A DNA stretch of 8,974 nucleotides, taken from assembly GCA_024641365.1 (NCBI GenBank), contig JAHEDF010000139.1, positions 1-8,974 on the forward strand, written 5' to 3'. The position numbers were made by a program, and so were the translations under genes. Numbering within the stretch: position 1 is the first letter of the stretch; each line of letters opens with the position of its first letter. Of the stretch, positions 1-6,642 are shown piece by piece. A model generated the notes under the pieces. That model had not been told where the DNA came from. It did not search any database and saw nothing but the letters and a program-made list of their open reading frames with translations. The DNA comes from Planctomycetota bacterium (lineage in GTDB: Bacteria > Planctomycetota > UBA11346).

Positions 1-59
1 GGCCCACATTTACGCGCTGCCAAGTACCAATTCATTCACCCTTGCATAGAGAAAAGACA

Positions 60-198
60 ATTAACCGCAGCGGGCGCAGAGATGGTTTTTAAACAAATCT
101 ACAATAAAAATTACCGTTTATTGGCATTTAAAGGCAATGGAATGAGCCAAAATCTTTTATAAATTCCCTCTGCGCCCTCTGCGCCCTCTGCGGTTAAT
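60..198 (+). repeat. Module A, first copy (imperfect palindrome with internal hairpin)
   Basis: The left arm 60-82 pairs with the right arm 176-198 at 21 of 23 positions. The core between the arms is AT-rich. It contains a short internal stem, TTGGC at 121-125 with GCCAA at 146-150. A clearly related copy lies at 3237-3363 in the same orientation, with the arms, the GATGGTTT motif after the left arm, the ACAATAAAAA run, the internal stem and the ATGAGCCAA motif all conserved. Confidence 0.8.
166..192 (+). repeat. Three tandem copies of CCCTCTGCG
   Basis: The 9-mer CCCTCTGCG occurs three times without interruption at 166-174, 175-183 and 184-192, forming the right arm of module A. The corresponding arm of the second copy (3340-3363) lacks this expansion, so the arm has probably grown by one or more 9-bp slippage units here. 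Confidence 0.9.
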
Positions 199-257
199 CT
201 GTATTCAATTAAACGTATTTTTCAGGGAAAAACGCGATTATTAGCCGAATAGCATTG
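194..257 (+). repeat. Module B, first copy
   Basis: This 64-bp segment matches 3173-3236 at 61 of 64 positions, with 209-257 and 3188-3236 identical over 49 bases. It starts with TTAATCTG directly after the module A right arm and ends at GCATTG. An inverted, shorter relative lies at 2957-3001. Confidence 0.9.
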
Positions 258-371
258 TCTCTGCGCCCGCTGCGGTTAATTTGTTTTCAAAAAAAATAAC
301 CACGTAGGCGACCTTCCCCAAAGTTGCCACTTGGCGTATTGGTGCATTGTCGGTTAAGTGCGTCTTCGTTT

Positions 372-2954
372 ATGCTGACGTTGCCGATTGATGAGATTGT
401 CCCTGCTATTGCTGAAGCTGCGCAAACGCGCCAGCGCTTGGTGCTGACCGCGCCACCTGGGTCAGGAAAAAGTACCCGAGTTCCGCCGTTGTTAGCAGGT
501 ATCACAAAAGGACAGACATTTTTATTACAACCACGGCGGGTAGCTACACGTAGTTTAGCAGCGCGCATTGCGGCCGAACAAGGGTGGACCTTAGGACAAG
601 AAATCGGCTATCGTGTACGTTTCGAACGCATTGGAAATGATAACACAAAATTGTGGGTCATGACCGAAGGAACATTAACCAGACGTTTGCAAGACGATCC
701 GTATTTGGATGGCGTTGGTTGCATTATTCTTGATGAATTTCATGAACGCAGTTTACATACCGATTTGGCGTTGGCGTGGTTAGCAGAATTGCAACGCACG
801 GTGCGAGAAGACTTACTCATTGTGGTGATGTCGGCGACCATGGACCCGTTGCCAATTGCAGAATTTTTAAAAAATAAAGATGGCCCTGCACCCATACTAG
901 AAGCGCCAGGTCGGCCATTTCCGGTAACCACGCGTTATTGGCAACAATTACCAGATGCGTGGTTGGATCAACGAGTTGCGGCTGCGGTTACGGAAGCATT
1001 ACACGATTCAGAGTCCGGTGACGTATTGGTTTTTTTACCTGGGGTTGGAGAAATTCGTGGAGCACAAGCGGCTTTAGATGGACATGTCGATGCGGAAATC
1101 GTGCCATTGCATGGCCAATTATCTCCAGCTGAACAAGATCGCGCTTTGCAAGTTAGCGAACAGCGGCGCGTAATTTTAAGTACCAATGTCGCAGAAACAT
1201 CACTCACTATTCCAGGTGTGCGCACCGTTATCGATAGCGGTTTAGCGCGCGTGAATCGTTTTAATGCGGATACCGGTTTAGATGAATTAGTGTTAGAACC
1301 GATTAGCCGTGCGAGTGCTGATCAGCGTGCTGGTCGTGCTGGTCGTACCGCACCGGGACGGTGTTGGCGTTTATGGGCTGCGGTTGCTGATCAACGACGT
1401 CCAGCACAAACGGATCCGGAAATTGCCCGCGTCGATTTAGCGCCAACGGCGTTGTTATTAAAAAGTTGGCAAGGCGATGATCCACGTACTTTTCCGTGGT
1501 TTGAAGCACCAAGCGCAGAGCGCATTACTGCTGCTGAAGAATTATTAGCATTATTAGGTGCGACTGCCGCACCGTTCGGTGCATTAACTGATCGCGGACG
1601 TCGCATAACAAAATTACCGACGCATCCACGTTTAGCGCGTTTATTACTTGATGCAGATGATCAAGGACAGGCATTGATCGGTTGCACTTTAGCGGCATTA
1701 GTCGGCGAGCGTGATATTCGATTAACCCCACGTGGTCCACGTCGTGAAGCACCGCTAGCTGATCCAAGTCCGGTTGATGCTATTGATCGTTTAGCATTAT
1801 TGCATGTTGCCATGGAACGACAATTTCGCAGCGATTTGCGACAACAACTTATTGATCCGCATGCAGCGCGTGAAGCGATGCGCGTACGTGATGAATTATT
1901 TCGGGCATTAAGCAAGCAAAAAGACAACACGCCGCAGTCGACGACGATATCAACCGACATGATTATTCAATTATTGTTAGCAGCGTATCCTGATCGCGTT
2001 GGCAAACGTTCTGCGAGCGATAGTAATCGCGGCATGGTCATGGGTGGCATAGCCGTAGAAATTGACCGTAGCTGTGGGCTAGTAACAAAATCGGGAACTC
2101 CGCGCCCAGAATTATTTTTGGCGTATAGTATCCAAGGCTTAGCTGGTCGCCGCAGCGGCAATACCACGCTGGTACGCCAAGGCGCAGAATTAGACGAACA
2201 ACTTATCGAACGCGTTTTTCCAGGCAGCATTGGGCGACGCGAACAATTAACCTGGAATCACCAACGCCAACAAGTTGATGCAATTATTGGCTGGTATTAT
2301 CACGATTTATGTCTGCGCATTGCAAAGGATGGAAGCAAACCAGATCCTGAAGCTGTTGCCGTATTGTTAGCAAAAAATGTAGATGCGTTGCAATTAATAA
2401 ATAGCGATGACAATGCAGGATCATGGTTGGTTCGCTATCGTTGGTTATCACAAATTTGTCCAGATCTGGCGCTACCGGAAATTTCAAATCAGGACCTCGC
2501 AGATATTGTAAGAGATTTATGTAGCGGGTGCCGATCACGAGCTGAGGTACTGGCAAAACCATTATTACCTTGGTTACAAGGGCGATTATCTTTTCAGCAA
2601 AGCCAACTCGTCGATAATATGGCGCCAAGTCATTTAACCGTCCCAAGTGGTAGTCACATTAAACTGGATTATAGCGAAGCAAACGCAGACAAAGCACCAG
2701 TATTAGCCGTGCGTTTACAAGAATTATTTGGCCTCAGCGAAACACCATGCATTGCTGATGGCCGCATGCCGGTGCTATTACATTTATTAGGGCCAAATTA
2801 TCGCCCGGAACAAATTACCACTGACCTCGCCAGTTTTTGGAAAAATACCTATCCACAAGTGCGGAAAGATTTGCGCTCGCGCTATCCAAAACACAGTTGG
2901 CCCGATGATCCATTAACCGCACCAGCAGTCGCCAAAGGTCGCCCACGAAAATAA
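372..2954 (+). CDS. hrpB: ATP-dependent helicase HrpB (DEAH/DExH superfamily 2)
   Basis: An 860-residue helicase of the HrpB family, predicted cytoplasmic and ATP-dependent. The cellular role of HrpB is not well settled in bacteria, and an RNA helicase function is inferred from the DEAH/RHA relatives. Visible motifs in order are Walker A APPGSGKST (27-35), Walker B DEFHERS (121-127, the HrpB-type variant of DEAH), SAT (154-156), VLVFLPG (218-224), TNVAETSLTIPGV (271-283) and QRAGRAGR (318-325). The C-terminal signature PKHSWPDDP (839-847) is typical of HrpB. All catalytic motifs are intact and the length is near the family norm (about 800-850). I chose the ATG at 372 because MLTLPIDEIVPAI aligns with the usual HrpB beginning. 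An in-frame TTG at 324 would add 16 residues of no family character. No good Shine-Dalgarno precedes either start. The gene stands alone between two repeat mosaics. Confidence 0.96.
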   Translation: MLTLPIDEIVPAIAEAAQTRQRLVLTAPPGSGKSTRVPPLLAGITKGQTFLLQPRRVATRSLAARIAAEQGWTLGQEIGYRVRFERIGNDNTKLWVMTEGTLTRRLQDDPYLDGVGCIILDEFHERSLHTDLALAWLAELQRTVREDLLIVVMSATMDPLPIAEFLKNKDGPAPILEAPGRPFPVTTRYWQQLPDAWLDQRVAAAVTEALHDSESGDVLVFLPGVGEIRGAQAALDGHVDAEIVPLHGQLSPAEQDRALQVSEQRRVILSTNVAETSLTIPGVRTVIDSGLARVNRFNADTGLDELVLEPISRASADQRAGRAGRTAPGRCWRLWAAVADQRRPAQTDPEIARVDLAPTALLLKSWQGDDPRTFPWFEAPSAERITAAEELLALLGATAAPFGALTDRGRRITKLPTHPRLARLLLDADDQGQALIGCTLAALVGERDIRLTPRGPRREAPLADPSPVDAIDRLALLHVAMERQFRSDLRQQLIDPHAAREAMRVRDELFRALSKQKDNTPQSTTISTDMIIQLLLAAYPDRVGKRSASDSNRGMVMGGIAVEIDRSCGLVTKSGTPRPELFLAYSIQGLAGRRSGNTTLVRQGAELDEQLIERVFPGSIGRREQLTWNHQRQQVDAIIGWYYHDLCLRIAKDGSKPDPEAVAVLLAKNVDALQLINSDDNAGSWLVRYRWLSQICPDLALPEISNQDLADIVRDLCSGCRSRAEVLAKPLLPWLQGRLSFQQSQLVDNMAPSHLTVPSGSHIKLDYSEANADKAPVLAVRLQELFGLSETPCIADGRMPVLLHLLGPNYRPEQITTDLASFWKNTYPQVRKDLRSRYPKHSWPDDPLTAPAVAKGRPRK

Positions 2955-2956
2955 GT

Positions 2957-3001
2957 AAATTAACCGCAGAGAACGCAGAGACAATGCTATTCGGCTAATT
3001 A
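2957..3001 (-). repeat. Inverted copy of module B end and CGCAGAG arm
   Basis: This 45-bp segment is the reverse complement of 238-282 at 41 of 45 positions, with 2974-2999 exactly complementary to 240-265 (26 bases). Beyond 3001 the similarity to inverted module B fades but is still traceable to about 3012. It begins just after the hrpB stop codon. Confidence 0.85.
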
Positions 3002-3075
3002 TTACGGTTTTCCACTACAAACTAAGTTTTTTGATACCAATTCCGGCTCACTATATCCTAAATAATAAGACACTT

Positions 3076-3172
3076 ACATGGAGGACCGGAGGACCGGAGA
3101 AATACCAAGGTGGAAATCCTGTGGTTATTGAAAAAAGCACAGCTTTCCTCTTCGGTTCTCTGGTTCTCCATG
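3076..3172. repeat. GGACCGGA-type palindromic element (module C)
   Basis: The left arm starting at 3076 (ACATGGAGGACCGGAGGACC and onward) holds two tandem GGACCGGA units (3083-3098). The right arm ends at 3172. The arms match in inverted orientation at 21 of 25 positions. All four differences are G in the left arm opposite T in the right arm, so a plus-strand transcript could pair them as G-U. The loop is about 47 bases. This is a second repeat family, built like the CGCAGAG family from a short reiterated unit. Confidence 0.75.
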
Positions 3173-3236
3173 TTAATCTGTCTTCGTTTAAACGTATTTT
3201 TCAGGGAAAAACGCGATTATTAGCCGAATAGCATTG
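3173..3236 (+). repeat. Module B, second copy
   Basis: It matches 194-257 at 61 of 64 positions, including 49 identical bases at 3188-3236. It joins the right arm of module C on its left and the left arm of module A on its right. In the first copy both neighbours are different arms, which shows that the modules have been shuffled. Confidence 0.9.
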
Positions 3237-3363
3237 ACGCAGAGAGCGCAGAGATGGTTTCTTTAAAAAATTTACAATAAAAAATGCCATTAATTGGCAG
3301 GTAAAGGCCATGAAATGAGCCAAGGTCTTTTTATTAACATCCTCAGCGCTCTCTGCGGTTAAT
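3237..3363 (+). repeat. Module A, second copy
   Basis: The left arm CGCAGAGAGCGCAGAG (from 3238) pairs with the right arm CTCAGCGCTCTCTGCG (ending 3357) with a single mismatch. The core resembles 83-165, including the internal stem TTGGC (3294-3298) with GCCAA (3319-3323). The element ends with GGTTAAT six bases before the stop codon of the minus-strand gene. Confidence 0.8.
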
Positions 3364-3369
3364 AAATAA

Positions 3370-4983
3370 TTATTCCGGCATAGTTATGGTCAGCACTTTT
3401 GCTTCGCCGCCAGCATGCGGAACGACGACGATACGATGGCGATTGGTATCGGCGATATAGAGGTGGGTGGTGTCTGCACTGATGCCACTTGGTTCGTACA
3501 TTGGTTTATCAAGGCCCGTAATTGCGAGCGTTTTTGTTACTCCCGTTTTTGGATCAACGCTGCGTAGGACATGATTATAGGTATCGGTGACAATTAATAA
3601 TGGTTCTTTATCTTTATTAATTAATTCAATGCCTAAGGGGTGTTGAAATAAGACGTCTTTGCCAGTCCCATCTTGCAATCCAAAGCCAAATAATTCTTCG
3701 CTACCAGCAATGGAGGTAACGTCACCGTTGGAATCATGCGACATGCCACGGATGGTGCTGTCTTCGGAATCAGCAATAAATAATGTCGTGCCGTCAGTGG
3801 CGATACCACTTGGTTGTGAAAAGGTGGACTCAGCCAGTTTGCCGTTAATGCAACTTTCGCGTCCAGTGCCCGCGTGCACGGCGAGAATTTTTGTCGCTAT
3901 ATCATAGCGCCACATTTGATGTGAACCGGCCATAGCAATATGAATAATAGTTCCAATGCGCTCAACATCCCACGGACTATTTAATTGCACGCCTTCTGCA
4001 GGGCCATCATACTGGCGCAAACGTCCTTGTGTACCGTTACCAATTAAGGTGGAGACGGTATTTGCAGTTAAATCGACCGCGCGTAGCGCATGATTTAAAC
4101 GGTCCGCAACAAATAAAGTAGTTCCATCCTCAGATAAGGTCATGCCTTGTGGTTCATGAAAAGTGGCCGTGTCGATAGCACCATCATCAAGCGCTGCTTT
4201 GCCTGCACCAATAATACGAGTGACCTGTCCAGTTAAATTCGTTTCTAAAATACGATTATGGCCAGTGTCAGCAATAAATAAGCGTTTGCGTGCACCATCA
4301 ACGAGTATTTTTCCAGGGAACGACAGGGGGCCAGTCGCCGCTAAGTCGGCATCTAATTCAAATTTTAACGGTTTTTCTGCAAGAGTGCCATTTTCACGGC
4401 CTTGCGCTAATAACTTTTCAATAACGTCATCTAATAATTGGCGGTGACCTTCACCAGATACTTTGCCAATGGGTTTTCCGGTACTATCTATGACTGCTAT
4501 GGTCGGCCATGACTCCGCACCAAAGCGCCGCCAAATATTAAAATCACTGTCGACGACCACCGGATGTTCGATTTTATTTCGTAGTACGGCTGCACGAATA
4601 TTTTCCGGATCTTTCTCATGATCAAATTTTCCAGAATGTACGCCAACCACGATAACTGGTTGGTCTTTATATTTTTCTTCTAAAAATTTTAAGTCAGGAA
4701 TGACATGAATACAATTAATACAACAATATGTCCAAAAATCGACCACCACGACATGTCCTTTGAGCATCTCTTCACTCAGTGGAACTTTGGTATTAATCCA
4801 GCCTTTTCCGCCACTGAATAATTCTCCAGCGCGTAGTGGTGCAGGAGCTGCAGCTTGGTCGTCTGGTTTTTTATCTTCGCCGATAATAAATGTCGTTGTA
4901 CTCAATGAGAGGGCCAGAGCTAAACTCGTCACCATTGAGCTATGTAAAAATGTGCTGAAATAATTTTGTCTTGTGCTCATCAT
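3370..4983 (-). CDS. Exported thioredoxin-fold / NHL-repeat protein (NHLRC2-like)
   Basis: A 537-residue protein in three parts. The N-terminus has a signal-peptide-like hydrophobic stretch (about 17-35) followed by a flexible Ala/Pro-rich linker. Next is a TlpA/AhpC-like thioredoxin domain (about 53-195) with WTYCCINC (84-91), whose C88 and C91 occupy the CxxC position. It also has a cis-proline in ESWPT (157-161). The rest (about 205-537) is a run of six NHL-type repeats, recognisable by phrases such as FIADTGHNRI (236-245), FVADRLNHALRAVD (291-304), LFIADSEDSTI (401-411), VTDTYNHVLRSVD (465-477) and YIADTNRHRIVVV (509-521). This predicts a six-bladed propeller. Animal NHLRC2 has the same thioredoxin-NHL order and a CCINC site. 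The substrate is unknown. An extracytoplasmic thiol-disulfide role is inferred. It lies 65 bp downstream of dapF, probably in the same transcript. The first of two adjacent ATGs is chosen because of the Shine-Dalgarno spacing. Confidence 0.9.
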   Translation of the reverse strand: MMSTRQNYFSTFLHSSMVTSLALALSLSTTTFIIGEDKKPDDQAAAPAPLRAGELFSGGKGWINTKVPLSEEMLKGHVVVVDFWTYCCINCIHVIPDLKFLEEKYKDQPVIVVGVHSGKFDHEKDPENIRAAVLRNKIEHPVVVDSDFNIWRRFGAESWPTIAVIDSTGKPIGKVSGEGHRQLLDDVIEKLLAQGRENGTLAEKPLKFELDADLAATGPLSFPGKILVDGARKRLFIADTGHNRILETNLTGQVTRIIGAGKAALDDGAIDTATFHEPQGMTLSEDGTTLFVADRLNHALRAVDLTANTVSTLIGNGTQGRLRQYDGPAEGVQLNSPWDVERIGTIIHIAMAGSHQMWRYDIATKILAVHAGTGRESCINGKLAESTFSQPSGIATDGTTLFIADSEDSTIRGMSHDSNGDVTSIAGSEELFGFGLQDGTGKDVLFQHPLGIELINKDKEPLLIVTDTYNHVLRSVDPKTGVTKTLAITGLDKPMYEPSGISADTTHLYIADTNRHRIVVVPHAGGEAKVLTITMPE

Positions 4984-4992
4984 AAATAGAGA

Positions 4993-4997
4993 CTCCT
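4993..4997 (-). promoter_or_regulatory. Ribosome binding site of the thioredoxin/NHL gene
   Basis: The minus strand reads TAGGAGTC ahead of two consecutive ATG codons. AGGAG lies 9 bases before the first ATG (4983-4981) and 12 before the second. The spacing favours the first. Confidence 0.75.
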
Positions 4998-5016
4998 ATT
5001 AGCAGTACGGTTTCAC

Positions 5017-5036
5017 CGCACGCCTGTTTGCGTGCG
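5017..5036. other. Perfect 7-bp hairpin in the dapF-thioredoxin gap
   Basis: CGCACGC (5017-5023) and GCGTGCG (5030-5036) form a perfect stem around a 6-base loop, 12 bases past the dapF stop. The T-run follows it on the plus strand only (TTTT 5037-5040), so it is not a standard terminator for the minus-strand dapF transcript. It could be an mRNA 3'-end stabiliser or processing element that tunes expression of the downstream gene. This role is inferred. Confidence 0.5.
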
Positions 5037-5048
5037 TTTTCGGCGATT

Positions 5049-5924
5049 TTATGGTGCGTGCCAAACACCTGTAAAAACAGTAACAGCAGGTCCACGCATA
5101 ATAACCTGCGCATCAGCGTGTTCCCACGTAATATGCAAATCACCGCCGTTTAAACGCACAAGTGCTTCACGACCAGGAATAACGCCGCTCAGAATGGCAG
5201 CGACCACCGTGGCACAGGCTCCAGTTCCACACGCTTGAGTTTCACCAGATCCGCGTTCCCAGGTACGCTGTCGCAGTACTGGAATATTCTTTTCGTTTTT
5301 TAAGCGACTCACAAATTCAACATTGGTGCGCTTGGGAAATAATGCATGTGTTTCAACGCTCGGACCAATGGTCGTGACCGGATAGGTTTCTGGATTGTTA
5401 ATAAAACAAACGGCGTGCGGATTTCCCATGCCAACCGCCAAAAGCGCAAGCTGCTCTTTACCAATGCGTAAATTTAAGTCCAAAATGGGACCTTTTTTCT
5501 TTATTTTTACGGGCACCTGTTCGGGGGTTAATCGGGGTTTGCCCATAGCAACCGATGCACCAACACAAACGAAACCTTTTTTCAGAAGCGTGACCGATAA
5601 AATACCGGCCAACGTTTCAACAGTAATCACTGGGCCTTTTACATGACCATGATCATAGGCAAGTTTTGCTAAACAACGAATGCCGTTGCCGCACATTTCC
5701 GATTCGCTGCCATCGGCATTAAACATTACCATGCGCACATCAGCTTTTTTTGATGGCGCTAAAATTATTATGCCATCTGCGCCAACACCTTTGTGACGAT
5801 CGCTGATCTGTGGTGCCCATGCTGCCAATTGACGAGTAGCTGGAACGGTATCGCGAATTGCGTCTATATAGACGTAATCATTCCCACAGCCCTGCATTTT
5901 AGTAAACGGCACTGCGCGTTTCAT
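5049..5924 (-). CDS. dapF: Diaminopimelate epimerase
   Basis: A 291-residue DapF, which interconverts LL- and meso-diaminopimelate in the cytoplasm, supplying lysine synthesis and, where used, peptidoglycan cross-links. Conserved blocks are FTKMQGCGNDYVYIDA (7-22), GVGADG (46-51), the first active-site block NADGSESEMCGNGIRC (69-84, catalytic C78), MGNPH (166-170), NVEF (201-204), and the second block WERGSGETQACGTGA (222-236, catalytic C232). Both catalytic cysteines are present, as expected for a PLP-independent two-base racemase. The ATG at 5924 is chosen because MKRAVPFTKMQG matches the family start. The reading frame continues upstream to 6011, but those 29 residues look like non-coding sequence and would run into the divergent promoter region. 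Only a weak GGAA precedes the chosen start. It is probably the first gene of a two-gene unit with the thioredoxin/NHL gene. Confidence 0.96.
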   Translation of the reverse strand: MKRAVPFTKMQGCGNDYVYIDAIRDTVPATRQLAAWAPQISDRHKGVGADGIIILAPSKKADVRMVMFNADGSESEMCGNGIRCLAKLAYDHGHVKGPVITVETLAGILSVTLLKKGFVCVGASVAMGKPRLTPEQVPVKIKKKGPILDLNLRIGKEQLALLAVGMGNPHAVCFINNPETYPVTTIGPSVETHALFPKRTNVEFVSRLKNEKNIPVLRQRTWERGSGETQACGTGACATVVAAILSGVIPGREALVRLNGGDLHITWEHADAQVIMRGPAVTVFTGVWHAP

Positions 5925-5959
5925 GACGTGCACGTTCCGTGGCAAAGTGGTTGTTACAA

Positions 5960-5991
5960 CAAGCGAGTAGGATGAGGCTCTGCATCGCTTG
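5960..5991. promoter_or_regulatory. Inverted repeat in the divergent intergenic region
   Basis: CAAGCGA (5960-5966) and TCGCTTG (5985-5991) are perfect inverted 7-mers separated by 18 bases. They sit midway between the starts of dapF (-) and the plus-strand gene at 6022. The place suits an operator or a leader hairpin, but no regulator is known and a 7-mer pair can arise by chance. I could not identify clear -35/-10 boxes in the 97-bp interval. Confidence 0.3.
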
Positions 5992-6021
5992 CTGGGTAGC
6001 TGGCTCAACAAGTGGTGGTAG

Positions 6022-6642
6022 ATGTGGTATATGCGCAGCTTATTGCAGATCGCTTTTTATATCGGCTGCTTAGTGCTTGGTACATCGTTAAAAGCTCAGG
6101 CGCATAGTAGCACCTTTATTTTTGCACTTTTGGAAGTCGATGCGAATGGCGATGTCCGCATATCCGTGACCATGGACGTGGGTGAGAATGCGTTGGTAGA
6201 TAATGACGAAGAAGCACGTGAGGTGTTAACAAAAGCCTTACGCGTAGAAATCGATAATACGGTGTCGTCGTTAAGTGATTGGGGTAAAATGCGTTTCGAA
6301 CACCGCGATCAACATGACGCCGATGCGCCAGGAATTAGTCGTGATAATGAAAAACATCCATTACTGACAGGCATATGGCAAGGGCACTTTACTAATAAAC
6401 CATTTATTTTGCATACGGCTGAACGAACACCATTTGATATCATATTATGGACACGTGATCCGGCTATTATTGCTGGGGGCAAAAAATCGCTGATGCTGAT
6501 TGTTGGTGACGTATCACCGTTAATTACCTATCCACCACCAGCGCCCTTTCCGTGGGCGATTGTACTGATGGTGGTGGGCGCAGTGATTGGAGTGGTACTT
6601 GGTCGGCGGACTCAACGCCCTGCGGCAGTGACTGAATCGTAG
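6022..6642 (+). CDS. Unrecognised membrane-anchored exported protein
   Basis: A 206-residue protein that I do not recognise. It begins with a clear signal peptide (hydrophobic core about 8-20, probable cleavage after AQA at 25-27, leaving HSS). An extracytoplasmic domain of about 140 residues follows, with many acidic residues and a His/Asp-rich stretch (RFEHRDQHDADAPG, 91-104). A proline run (PPPAPFP, 171-177) leads into one C-terminal transmembrane helix (about 178-194), then a basic stop-transfer end (RRTQR). This gives a bitopic protein with its domain outside the cytoplasm. Two starts are possible, ATG 6022 and ATG 6031. The second gives the more usual signal peptide MRSLLQIAF. A GGTGGTAG run lies just upstream. 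It is divergent from dapF and 198 bp upstream of the dehydratase gene, so membership of that operon is doubtful. Confidence 0.75.
   Translation: MWYMRSLLQIAFYIGCLVLGTSLKAQAHSSTFIFALLEVDANGDVRISVTMDVGENALVDNDEEAREVLTKALRVEIDNTVSSLSDWGKMRFEHRDQHDADAPGISRDNEKHPLLTGIWQGHFTNKPFILHTAERTPFDIILWTRDPAIIAGGKKSLMLIVGDVSPLITYPPPAPFPWAIVLMVVGAVIGVVLGRRTQRPAAVTES

Larger units (their letters stand above)
60..280. repeat. Composite palindromic repeat upstream of hrpB
   Basis: The block is bounded by a perfect 23-bp inverted repeat: 60-82 reads ATTAACCGCAGCGGGCGCAG plus AGA, and 258-280 is its exact reverse complement. Inside are two modules. Module A (60-198) is itself an imperfect palindrome closed by a second right arm at 176-198. 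Module B (194-257) follows it. Both modules recur downstream of hrpB in a different arrangement. No open reading frame of substance lies here. Such CGCAGAG-type palindromes resemble dispersed REP/MITE-like intergenic repeats of many environmental bacteria. That resemblance is from general recollection and has not been searched. Confidence 0.85.
2955..3369. other. Gene-free interval between convergent genes, filled with repeats
   Basis: This 415-bp stretch separates the 3' ends of hrpB (+) and the thioredoxin/NHL gene (-). It contains, in order, an inverted copy of module B with its arm, about 70 bp of unassigned sequence, a GGACCGGA-type palindrome, a direct copy of module B and a direct copy of module A. 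A 66-codon reading frame at 3031-3231 is formed by these repeats and is not a credible gene. The long palindromes could end transcription from both sides, but no classic stem plus T-run terminator stands out. Confidence 0.8.

Noticed and set aside
324..371. Upstream TTG start that would lengthen HrpB by 16 residues
   Set aside because: The added residues do not resemble HrpB, there is no ribosome binding site, and the ATG at 372 matches the family start.
287..568. 93-codon minus-strand reading frame overlapping the start of hrpB
   Set aside because: It lies antisense to a well-supported helicase coding region and has no recognisable protein features. The same applies to the other antisense frames inside hrpB, dapF and the dehydratase.
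25..3043. Shared TACCAATTC at 25-33 and 3035-3043, near both repeat mosaics
   Set aside because: Only nine bases match and the flanks diverge quickly, so it is not enough to call a repeat or an attachment site.
3031..3231. 66-codon plus-strand reading frame
   Set aside because: It is composed of the unassigned spacer and of modules C and B, and shows no protein-like features. The repeated nucleotide modules explain it.
60..3363. CRISPR array suggested by recurring CGCAGAG motifs
   Set aside because: The repeats are palindromic modules of unequal length on both sides of a gene, with no regular repeat-spacer pattern and no cas genes.
5925..6011. N-terminal extension of DapF by 29 residues
   Set aside because: The family begins at MKRAVPFTKMQG. 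The extension has no family character and would cover most of the divergent intergenic region.
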